Below are positions 35,501 through 45,513 of a DNA stretch of 64,000 nucleotides, one piece after another; position 1 is the first letter of the stretch, and each line of letters opens with the position of its first letter. The notes beneath the pieces were generated by a model that was given only the letters and a program-made list of their open reading frames with translations, did not search any database and was not told where the DNA came from. The translations under genes and the position numbers were made by a program. This DNA is from Aquanectria penicillioides (taxonomy: Eukaryota; Ascomycota; Sordariomycetes; Hypocreales; Nectriaceae): positions 992,001-1,056,000 of the forward strand of contig PYIU01000009.1 in the NCBI GenBank assembly GCA_003415625.1, written 5' to 3'.

Positions 35501-38356
35501 CCGAGGCACACACCCTATCAGCCGGCTGTCGTGTACATAGTGAAACTGGTCATGGACATACGCGGAAGAGGAGGCCCAGTGGATCGAGAACTAGTCCTAA
35601 AGGATTTGATGGAGCAAGGATTATCTGGCTTGGAGGTAGCGCCACGAGCAAGAGGGAAGCTTGGGCCACTGTGGGACGGCGTACGTAAGCCTCTTGGTTC
35701 CGCAACGCAACATTCTGCGGGATGTGGGTGCAGTTGGGAAACCATGTTGAGCCTTAACCAGACCTGGATGTGTAGTTGACGAATGGGGATAATTGGCATC
35801 CCCAGCCATTGAGGGCTAGAACGTCTCAAGAAACGACTAGTGCACAAAAATCGGCATGAACTCGACGGAGCCCTTCTAAACACCTAAGACCTGCCGGCAG
35901 TTTACAAGAAGTGGGCAATGCCGGTGCCCTTGAGAAGTCATAGCGAGATGGTGTTGTACGTGACAGGCAGATCGGAAGGGCTGGCCTTGTAGTAACTACG
36001 GGCTAACCGAGACCGTGGTAGGACAGTGGCACGCTGGCCCGCCATGAACAGACCTCAAGACATATAGAAGTCGGAACGCGCCAATTTTGAAATTGTGCGA
36101 GGCTGCAGGGCTGGGATGTTGGCCAGCGGGCAGCGAAAATCAGACTGAAGCCCGCGCCGGCGTGGCTTGTCTGGAAACCACAACATGAGGGATCATACGT
36201 GATAGTGGCACGTGGACGAAACATGGTGCTGGATGACCCCTCTCCCCCTGTTATATCTATCGGCTGCTCTGGTGAATGCAAGTGGACGTGGTGCGCATCG
36301 GTCGTCGGGCCGTACTCATGGCGATGGGATGTGGGTGCAGCTGTGGGAACCGATCACCACGTCCGGTAAAAGAACCGTTCGGCTGGATAAGGGGGGGGGG
36401 ATCCCAGATTCAACGGGCACAAAGCAGCCAACATCGCCCCACTGGTAGGATGAGATCCAATGACGGGATGGATATCCGGAGGGGTCTCATTTTGATGGCC
36501 CTCCATCACGGTACCAAACGACTAGTTGGGAGTTGGGGGTTTCCAAGTACGTACACGGCCCAGGAGGCTGGGTAAGGTGGGATTGCGTGTGTTTGTGTCG
36601 TCTTGAGAAGGGACTTTCGAGCCGCTGTGTGACAACATGCTTGTCCGGCTGGTGCCGCCGGATCAGCTGGGGGAATGTGAAAAGAGTCTGTCGAGCGTCT
36701 AACAAGAGGGTCAAACTAAGAACATGGATGGGAGGGCAAATCGAGTCGGCCCATCGCGCTTGTGTTCTGTGTCCAATTGATGGTGTGAAGTGGTTGAGAT
36801 CCACATCAGCCGCAGGGGACGGCGTCTCTGTCGCCTCTCTTTTTGTGGTGGATCGAAGCGTCATGCTCTCCAAGTCAGGTCCTACAAGTTTTTGGGCATC
36901 TGCACCTTGACAGCCTAGGGAGGCTCGAGTGGAGGCAGTCTAGGCCGTCTTACGTAGCACGTCGTGCACAGCACGTTATCCAGCCCACTTTGGAGTCTTT
37001 GGGGTCCGAAATCGTGGGAGTCACACATGGACGGAGGCTCTTGCCAACGAATGAAGGCATGAGAACGAGAGCTACGGCGACGGTGCAAGACGTGGAGGTT
37101 GTGTTGTTGGACCGCTGCACTGGCTGCCCTGGCCGCCCTGGGGCTAGTCCTGGATGTGCAACTGGATTTGCCGCGCCTCAAGTGACGACAATGAACGGTC
37201 GGGGTCGGTGGCTCGTGGGCCGATGGCCAATTAAGGTAACTGGAAGGGGTGCAGACCAGCGTCAGGGTGTGTTTGATCGTCGCCCCTGTGCTGGCGCGGC
37301 GAGAGCCGTCTTTGTTATTATTATTATTCTTTTCTTCTTCTTTGCGATCGAGCCGGAAACCTGACAGGGAGAGGAGGTCCAGGAAAGGAGACTGGGAAGC
37401 ACCCAGAACAGGTCAAGTAGGTAAAGACCAGGGAGGATCAAGCCTCACCTCGCAGGAAGGATGTAAATGTAGATGTGGAGTTTCCAAGGCTTTTTTTAAG
37501 GCGATGATGCTGTAACACGCGCACTCGAGTTTTCCAGAACAAGGGCGTCTCTGCTTTCACTCAATGCCATGTACCTGAAGCACACAAGTATCATCTAAAG
37601 CTACCTACCTAGCTCCGGAAGTCAATACCATGAGGTAGCAACCGGAACTTACCTAGACTCCGGAAAAAATCACTCCTTCAATTGATGCAGGACTCGCCTA
37701 CCGAGTCTGTCAATCAGTTCCAAGAGTGATTGGGAAGGAATCTCGGTTGGCAGGCAGCGCCCGCGGCCCCCCCTGTCAGACTCCCTCCCCCTCCCACAAC
37801 AGCTCCCACAGATGTGGTTTTGGTATTTGAGTGGTTGGTTGCTTGTTGAATGCGTGCAAAGGCCAAACTTGTACGACGATGCGATCCGACATGCTGCCGC
37901 CACCATGTGCAGCTAGCAGCTCAGCTATCCACTTGGGTGCTGCCCAGTCCCATGGATCGCTTCATCACTGTGGCGGAGATTTTTTCAATTGGGGGAAAGA
38001 GGGATCAGAGGCGCAACTAGGATGGTTTGGAAAATAATACTCCGACACGGCCTCTCAATGCTGAAATCCACCGAATGCTGAACCTGTCTGTCATTACGTA
38101 GGTATGTACGTATGATATGGAGAGCGCATACCTAGGCTTCTCTACCTACACCTTCCTATACTTGGGGTACCCGAGGTACATACGGTACGCGCCTCCCCTG
38201 GGAGGCAGATAAGCAAATCCCTCCTCTCCTTCCCACTGTGCTCCTCTGTTGGTGGGTAGGTAGGCGGTAGGTACCTACCTAGGTAGGGCAGGACAGCAGG
38301 TGAGAGTGTAGGTACGTAGCTCCGGCTCCGGTACGTCCGTACCCAACGGCACAAAA

Positions 38357-38395
38357 GGCAGGCAGACAGGCAGACAGGCAGGCAGGCAGGCAGGG
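38357..38395. repeat. (CAGG/CAGA)n tetramer repeat
   Basis: About nine tandem tetramers, mixed CAGG and CAGA. They lie in a zone also rich in TACC/GGTA words. Confidence 0.85.
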
Positions 38396-38424
38396 GAGGT
38401 AGGGGAAGTAGGGGATTGTCGGCT

Positions 38425-38472
38425 GGTAGGGCAGGCTGGCAGGGCAGGATGGCAGGGCAGGATGGCAGGGCA
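38425..38472. repeat. 13-mer tandem repeat
   Basis: The unit GGCAGGGCAGGAT appears twice in full (38438, 38451) and once in part (38464), preceded by a diverged copy. Confidence 0.8.
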
Positions 38473-39114
38473 AGCACGGATACCTACCCACACCTCGATG
38501 ATGCCTCCTCACAACTACAAAGGTATAGGGCAGGCGGGTATAGGCAGGTCGGTATGGGTACAGGTACAGGTTCCGGGACCGGTACCTGCCGCACGTGAGG
38601 CGGCGGTCGTCAAGCAAATGTCCCAAAGCTCGGGGATGGCCATGGGCATGGGTTGGGGATGAAGAATGCAACTCGGCGAAGGAGACGCAGGTGTAGATGC
38701 AGAACTGTACGGTACGTGTATGCGCCGGTATGGATGGGTGTCGCGGCGGTGGTCCGTGATGTGTGGTGTGTGTGGTGCGCGTGCGTGCCCTGCAACTCTG
38801 TGCTTGTGCTTGCGCTTGTCAGTGAGCAGTGGGACACCCAAGGCTCGTCGCAGCGAATCGGTTCGGCCGCCCACCTCCCGTCATCCTCCATCATCACCGT
38901 CTCATCCCAACCCCATCCAATCCGACCCCCATCCTGTTCCCCATCTCCATCCTGTTCCCCATCCCCATGTCTATTTCGTCTAAATCCGCGTGTGGAAACC
39001 GTTGCGCTGTTGCTCGATGGATGGCGACGTACGGCATCATTGCCGTCGCTCATCGCCGAGCAATCAGGCTACGGATCAACTACTGCACGCACGCTACACT
39101 GCGTTGCGTTGCGC

Positions 39115-39150
39115 TGTAGCTGTGCTGTAGCTGTAGCTGTAGCTGTAGCT
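39115..39150. repeat. (GTAGCT)n hexamer repeat
   Basis: Five to six units of the palindrome-containing hexamer (AGCT core), with one interrupted unit at the left edge. Confidence 0.85.
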
Positions 39151-39526
39151 GGGCTGCACTCTCTCAATCCAAATCCAACAAAGCCTGCAGATCCAGCGTC
39201 GCCAAACCCTCGTCTGCCAGCTCCAATCTCAGCCCACGCGGCCAACCCAGGACATGGGGATAGGGACCACCGATAAATGACACTATTATGTACATACGTA
39301 CGTACAGATGTACGTACGCAGCCCCTTCCTTTCCGACCGATCCTCATCCCCTACGGTACTAATTCTAAATCTAAACGAAAATTAATTGCACTCTTACTGG
39401 CAGCGCAGTGCGACCCAGGTCCAAGATTGATGACCCGCCCCATAATACATTCCAGCTCAACTTAGCGTAATGGCTCCCCCGGCATCCTAGTTACTTTAAG
39501 GTTAGAAAGACCTTCTTTGTCGCCTT

Positions 39527-40120
39527 CTACGAACCAGTCGGCGAATCGGCCCCGCTCTTGTTGCTCGGCGGCGTGTTTCCAACATCCGGCCGGGCGTGGA
39601 GTAGCCTCGCGGCCTGCTCAACCTGCTGGGTTGCCATCCCTTCGCCGGCATCGCCCTTGCTTGGGGGAGCCAAGCGCTCGTGCCGCCAACCAAGACAAGC
39701 TCCTCTCCGGTTCCACAGATCAACTTTCAAGGACGTTCGCTTGGCGAGATGGCATTCAACCACCAAAGTCCCATTGGCAAAGGCCCTGACAAAGGGCTCC
39801 AGCTGACGCAGTGCCATTTCCCGTCGTGTGTTTCGCGCAAACGTCTCAACCGTGACCGGAAGCCATTGCGCTCCTAGATCCCACATATCTGATGCTGCCA
39901 GATTGCTTCGAGACAAACGACATCGCGCAAGCATCCCACTACCCCGGCTCTCTGTTACATGCAAGGCGGTCCTGTGCTTCAGACCATGCCTAGGTAGACA
40001 CCTGCCACTAGTCGCAACTCCGTGCAGTCCCATTTGTCCCCTGGCAAACATCGAGATCCCTCGTTGACCACGGGGCCCCGGCGAGCCGCCCGCCCAACCC
40101 TTCCCTTCCCGGCGGTTCAC
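39527..40120 (-). CDS. Doubtful hypothetical protein
   Basis: The frame has no good ATG near its start, but its second half reads more like protein than its surroundings (LGAQWLPVTVETFARN, REMALRQLEPFVRAFANG). I recognise no family. A neighbouring minus frame at 40117-40440 and a plus frame at 40022-40531 overlap or adjoin it, so the region may be a decayed gene or coincidence in GC-rich DNA. Confidence 0.2.
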   Translation of the reverse strand: MNRREGKGWAGGSPGPRGQRGISMFARGQMGLHGVATSGRCLPRHGLKHRTALHVTESRGSGMLARCRLSRSNLAASDMWDLGAQWLPVTVETFARNTRREMALRQLEPFVRAFANGTLVVECHLAKRTSLKVDLWNRRGACLGWRHERLAPPSKGDAGEGMATQQVEQAARLLHARPDVGNTPPSNKSGADSPTGS

Positions 40121-42210
40121 TCGGCTCTAGCCCGAATCCCCACTACAACCCCTACTGGGGGACTCGTCATCCTCTTCCCACCCACGGCGGCGGATAGAAC
40201 CGTGCTATTGGCGAGCACATGGAAAGGTGGCACCCCCTCGGAAACCACCATGGTCGAACCCACACATTCCGGCAGGCCGTGTGCCCAACGGCAAGTTGCA
40301 GGCTTCTTGGAGACCCTAGCCCACAGCTCGGACGAGGGCCTCGAATCGGCCAAGGGCAAGGCCTTTTCCTTGGGGCGCCCGAGAACCACGGTCGAAGCCA
40401 GCCCTGTAATTGACCCCATCCGCATCCCCCTGGCCTTCATCCAACGGCTGCTGACGCCACGCGTCGTGCAAGGAGGCCAAGGAGACCTTGAATCAGAAAT
40501 CGAAGCGTTCCAACTCTGTCTGTGGCTTTAATTCTCCACGAGTAGAGTAGGGCAGTGGGACAATTCGGACAGTCGCCTATGCTCATGTCATGTCCGTTTG
40601 GATCGCATCACGTTACGTGCAACAGCCCTTGACTAATGTGTAAATCTCTGAAGTATCCCATCTATGTCCCAGCAGGCCGCCAGTTCATATGGCGAGATCC
40701 AGCCGCCACAGTTGACGGGCGGGTCATATGCCGTGGTCTCTATAGCTTAGGGGGGTTAATCCTGAATCAGCTCCTGTCTTGAGAGCTATTCGAAGTCTGC
40801 GGCAAGTAGTAACGCACCAGCAACTGCGTGGGAGAAGCCCTTTCCGGGTCGACAAGCCACGCAACAAGCTACCTGCGTGTGCTACGAACAAGACACCGAC
40901 TCACTCAGGGGCCGGGGTTGACACATGGCATTGAAGTGAGCACCATGAAAGAATCCCAAAACTTACACTGGTCCCGTGTGCACATCACCTCCCTCAAACT
41001 AGCCCGCTCGGAAGCCCCAAGGCGGGCCAGGTGCCGAGAAAGCTTGGTGCGGTCTGTCAAGCACCACCGGAGGGGGTTCTCTCCTATCATCTTGTACATA
41101 GCCTCGCCCAATCGGCCATCGCCTCTTCGAAAAGGGCAGCCATGCATTTTCCCTAGCGTGACATCCGCGTCTTGAAGATGAGGCTGGTGCTACTCATGAT
41201 GCCACCAACAAGCCCGCACAGCTGCAACAGGATACAATCTAGGTTATGCAATATACTTCACTTCATGAAGCATTCGTTGACAGCTCCTCCGCTGTTTGAC
41301 TAGAAACAAGCACTCGCTGGACCCATCGCTTCCAAGGGTGACTGGGATCCAGGGTTCTTACTGGTGACCTCTTCCAGGATGCCCAACTCCGCTCGAAACA
41401 CGTTAGCGGCCCTGGCTGATCTCAACAGCCCTGCTCAGCCAATTTGTCAAGGGTCTGGCTCCTCCCCTCTGGCCCCCCATTTCCCATACCTGGTCCAGAT
41501 AATATTTCCGAATCTGCTTTAACCCGCGGAGAGCCCCGGATCACAGACCAACGCCACTAACACGGCGCTGTTGCTGTACCCGGCGATGGATGGGCAGCGA
41601 TATACATGCTTGCATACGCCATCTTCTTGCAAACATTTCCCTCTGTTCCCACTCCTGTACCAAACTTTACACGACGCCTCCCCTACTTGCCTAGCCTTGT
41701 GCGTGGTCTCTCTTCGCCTCTCCCACCGGCAACTTCAACGACATTCTGGTTGGGTAGAAAGCAAGGTCAACCTCCTCACTTGCCCCTCCCCTGGCCGGCA
41801 CGGAGCCTCAAACTACTCGCCGGCTTCGATTTACGAGGGATCTCTCCCCTTGGCTGACCTGCTGGTCCATACCAGATGCCATCTTGGGATCACAACGCCA
41901 CACGGCATAGCCACCCGTTCCCAGTATCCTAATCTTGTCTAGGGATTCTCCAAACTGTGATCGGGTTGGACAAGGACTATCCACCATAAGTCTATACTGC
42001 GGAGGAGGTCTTGGGTTACACTACCTTGAAGCATCTGAAGATAGCGATACAGCTGCTCCAAAGGCTTGCCGGCTTCGTCGAGTCAGAGGACGTTGGTGAC
42101 ATCCATTCAACCGCGGATCCCAGTCAACGGAGGTTGATTGAAGAACAAGTGGCGTCTTGTTTGCCGGACCACCATCGCGGAAAACGGCTGCATTTGGAGG
42201 CTCGTCTCCA

Positions 42211-42239
42211 ATATAACTAACCATATTCCTTCCCCGCAG
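42211..42239 (+). promoter_or_regulatory. 3' end of a probable 5'-leader intron of the transcription factor
   Basis: ATATAACTAACC (branch point CTAAC) is followed 17 bases later by a pyrimidine tract and GCAG. All frames close between this acceptor and the ATG at 42262, so the intron would lie in the untranslated leader. The donor is not identified. Confidence 0.5.
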
Positions 42240-42261
42240 CTGTTAGGCCAGAGTAATTTGT

Positions 42262-44883
42262 ATGCTCGTTAATCAACGGCTACCCAGCATCCACCCCGTC
42301 GGGGAGCCTGCGGAGAGTCCTTTCAGCCAATCCACCAAAGGCTGGGTTCCAAAAGGGCCTCCAGCCATGGCTGCTTCGTCGCAAAACCCTTATTCTCGAT
42401 CTCCAAACCTCTCCACCAGATCTTACGACTCGTCTTCGGTCTCTTCCGCCACTTCGCCTAAACCTTCATCACAGTATCTCACAGGTGTAATGAACACCAA
42501 TCCCAGAATAAATGCGGCGCCAACGCCTCAACCGATTGGCATTCCGCCTCTGCCACCGGTGAGCCAGGGCTTCCAACCCTACACGCCAATGACAACCTCT
42601 TCATCACTGGGACAAGAATCCATGGCATCAACGGATTCTGTAGGTAGCACGCCAGGTCCACCCAGCTCGCATATGCCCGGACCACCGGGTCCTCAGGCGC
42701 AGAAAAGAGCTTATCGACAACGGAGAAAGGACCCAAGTTGCGATGCCTGTCGGGAGAGAAAAGTCAAGTGCGACGCCACAGAGACAACAAGCTGCTCTGA
42801 ATGTTCAAGCCGAAATGTTAAGTGCCAATTCACCAAAGAGACGAACCGACGAATGTCATCCATCAAACAGGTTCAAGATTTGGAGAAGCAAATGGAACGG
42901 GTCAAGAGGGAAAACAGTGGTTTGCGTAGGATGCTTCATGACAGGGATGGGTCAATGGACTTGGACATGGACACAGCTGATCACCCTCCTCTACTCCTGC
43001 CGGCAATCGGGTCAGAACCGAAACGACGAAAACGACCGGCACCGGTCCCAGAGCTAGCTAGAGCAAGGGCGAATGTGCGGAACTTCTCGAAAGGAGTCTG
43101 GAAACCTCCTGCACAGTATCGTACTCCTGCTCTTCTCACCTTTGACCCCCCGAGACCAGAGCTTCCCTCAAAGCACGTCGTGGACCAACTGTTGCACACT
43201 TACTACTCGTCAACCCACGCCATGTTCCCGATTCTACATTTTCCAACATTCCGAGCAGCAGTTGATAATCTTTATACCAACAACAGTTTGACCCGGGCGA
43301 CGCCAGCTTGGCTTGCATTATTCTTCTCTGTTCTTGCTGCCGGCAGCCTTTTTGGTGCCGTATCCCAGCCAAGTTCGTTTTATCAACCCGCCGAGTTCCT
43401 CGAGACCGCAAACAAGATGATCGACCCCTGGAACAACGAACTAACGCTGGATGATGCGAGAACGTTGATTTTAATTTCGCTATGTCTCAACGAGATGAAT
43501 TTGAAATCAGCAGCGTGGACGTGGCTTGGAAGAGCCGTGCGAGTTGGCCAGGATCTCGGGCTTTACTCTGAATCGGGACCCTGGCCTGTCATCGAAGGGG
43601 AGATGCGCAGGAGGACTTGGTGGACGATATATATCCTGGACAGGACTCTGGCTACGGAACTTGGCCGGCCGGTGTTGATTGACGACGAGGATTGCGACGT
43701 GTCTTTGCCAGCAGGTGTTGACGATCAATACATTCACGAAGGGGGCATGCTGGTTCCCAACGGAGCAGAACCACTCACGCATTCGTTTCTAGCCGTTATC
43801 CACGTTGTCAGGTCTTACACGGCACTGCTCGCTGCCTTGACACCTCCGGCCCAGGCCTCAGTCCAAGTTTCGGCTCTTGATAGCCATTTCAAAAAATGCC
43901 TGGGAACATTTCCCCCTGCTTGCGACCCTTCTAGCACCGTCCCGCTTGCCCCTCACTTCCTTGCACCCCTAGCTTACCTATTTCACGCTCGACTGCTGCT
44001 CCACCGACACCATCTCGAACCAGGATATACCCCAGAAGCGCGTCTAGCCTCTATAGAAAACTGCACTCACATCGCCCTCGAGACAGCTTCCTTGCTTCAC
44101 CGATCGAATACCGCATCTCTCGCCGACGGAGCAACGGCCCTCCTCACTACGCATATCTTCCGATGTACTCTTTTCCTTCTCCTAACAGGATACGCGGATC
44201 ACACAATCACATGTATCAGAGCGTTGGCGTCGATAAGTTCACGGAGAGACGTTGCGATACCGTGTGGACGGTTTCTAACTTTTTTTGTTTCCAACTTGGC
44301 GACCAAGAGGGCCGAGTTTGCCAACTACCTATCTCGGAGCGCGCCGCCCCCTTCGTTCGGTGGTTCACGTCCATCGATTGATCCCAATGCAGTCTTGCAG
44401 TTGCTTGCGCGAGATGAAGATCTACTAGCATATGTTTCGGCTGATTTACAGGCCTCTCCAGATGCCTCTTGGCTTTGGGCTGGTCTAGAGCGTGAGACAC
44501 AGCTCCCCCAGCTCTCTTCGACAATCACCTCGCAGCCTTCAGGAGGCGGTAATACGCTGGTGAATTCGGAATCACGAACGGGTCTGAGCGAAGCAGAAGA
44601 CAGGGAATGGGGCGGATGGGCAAGACTCGAGGCAGCCGTTCGTGGGCTGGATACTCTTGGAAACGTGACGCCCACCCCTTCGAACCTGACCTGGACACTA
44701 CCCCCACCTGTTAAAAGCGAGACACCCGGCCCAGCAATGGACATTCCTCGGTTAGGAGATGTTCCACGTTTCGGTTCTGAGGCCAGCGGGAGGGCGAGCC
44801 CGGCAGGCAGCAGTCATCGAAGCCCTAGTGGAAGTGCAACTGGCAACTCCAAGGACCGCTTGAGCATTGCAAACATCATCTAA
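42262..44883 (+). CDS. Zn2Cys6 transcription factor with fungal-specific middle domain
   Basis: Nuclear DNA-binding regulator of unknown targets; a single exon of 873 residues. A Pro/Ser-rich N-terminus precedes the Zn2Cys6 cluster: C160, C163, C170, C178, C181, C188 (CDACRERKVKC, then CSEC and KC). A linker and a coiled-coil dimerisation element follow at about 198-226. The fungal-specific transcription factor domain spans roughly 310-620 (YYSSTHAMFPILHFPTFRAA; GRAVRVGQDLGLY; RRRTWWTIYILDR; GRPVLIDDEDCDVSLP). The C-terminus is Ser/Pro-rich and ends DRLSIANII. ATG 42367 (AGCCATGG, residue 36) has a better context and may be the true start. I do not assign a gene name. Confidence 0.92.
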   Translation: MLVNQRLPSIHPVGEPAESPFSQSTKGWVPKGPPAMAASSQNPYSRSPNLSTRSYDSSSVSSATSPKPSSQYLTGVMNTNPRINAAPTPQPIGIPPLPPVSQGFQPYTPMTTSSSLGQESMASTDSVGSTPGPPSSHMPGPPGPQAQKRAYRQRRKDPSCDACRERKVKCDATETTSCSECSSRNVKCQFTKETNRRMSSIKQVQDLEKQMERVKRENSGLRRMLHDRDGSMDLDMDTADHPPLLLPAIGSEPKRRKRPAPVPELARARANVRNFSKGVWKPPAQYRTPALLTFDPPRPELPSKHVVDQLLHTYYSSTHAMFPILHFPTFRAAVDNLYTNNSLTRATPAWLALFFSVLAAGSLFGAVSQPSSFYQPAEFLETANKMIDPWNNELTLDDARTLILISLCLNEMNLKSAAWTWLGRAVRVGQDLGLYSESGPWPVIEGEMRRRTWWTIYILDRTLATELGRPVLIDDEDCDVSLPAGVDDQYIHEGGMLVPNGAEPLTHSFLAVIHVVRSYTALLAALTPPAQASVQVSALDSHFKKCLGTFPPACDPSSTVPLAPHFLAPLAYLFHARLLLHRHHLEPGYTPEARLASIENCTHIALETASLLHRSNTASLADGATALLTTHIFRCTLFLLLTGYADHTITCIRALASISSRRDVAIPCGRFLTFFVSNLATKRAEFANYLSRSAPPPSFGGSRPSIDPNAVLQLLARDEDLLAYVSADLQASPDASWLWAGLERETQLPQLSSTITSQPSGGGNTLVNSESRTGLSEAEDREWGGWARLEAAVRGLDTLGNVTPTPSNLTWTLPPPVKSETPGPAMDIPRLGDVPRFGSEASGRASPAGSSHRSPSGSATGNSKDRLSIANII

Positions 44884-45513
44884 TGTTCCAGAAACTAAGC
44901 GCATAACCCAGTTTCAAGAGAAACCCAAAAGTTCGAGGAGGTTAATGTTTTTATCTATATATCTACGAGAGCACGCAGGGCTTTGTAACAGTCTGATGTT
45001 GATGAGAAAAAAAGAATACCCCACAAACACGAGTACATTACGATAATTCGAGTTACATTTCATTTTTTTTCTTTGGTTGGGCGTGTTATTTTTAGTCGAT
45101 TTGGGTTTCCGTGTTACAGCAACTGTCACTGTGACTGCTAGCTTTGCTGTTATTCAGCCGAGGACGAGAAAATGGAAAGAGAGAGCCGGAGGTAATACTA
45201 CTCAGCGAGACCGCGAAGTACACAACAATACAATGGAGCATGAGAGCCGGCACGGCGTTTTTGTTGGGCGGGATCCCATTTGGAGCAGGCGCGGGGGACA
45301 ATCTAGAGAGGCTGGAAGAGATACACATTATACCTTAGTCGGCTGCATGATATGGAATTGTTTCCCGTGTCGTTTGAAAACGACACTGGTGTTTGTGGGC
45401 AGGACATGCTTTGAACTGACATTACGGTCCTGGATGCACTCTCTCAGCTGTGACATGTCCCTATCAACCCCCCTGTATCTGCTGCTGGTAGGGGGTTACG
45501 TACATCCACCCGT
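44884..45513. other. Convergent 3' flanks of the transcription factor and SPO22/ZIP4
   Basis: No gene is seen; AT-rich stretches near 44940-45070 suit 3' ends. Confidence 0.65.

Larger units (their letters stand above)
32513..42261. other. Second gene-poor block, nearly 10 kb
   Basis: I find no credible multi-exon gene. Composition is less extreme than in the first block up to about 37.4 kb. After that it becomes repeat-rich, with TACCTA/TAGGTA words, CAGG units, a 13-mer and GTAGCT units. The pair of frames around 39527-40531 is the best candidate for a hypothetical or decayed gene and is listed separately. The last kilobase holds the leader of the transcription factor at 42262. Confidence 0.55.

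Noticed and set aside
35719..36340. A 15-base word (gggatgtgggtgcag) found twice about 600 bases apart
   Set aside because: Too short and isolated to be called a repeat element; flanks diverge at once apart from a few bases.
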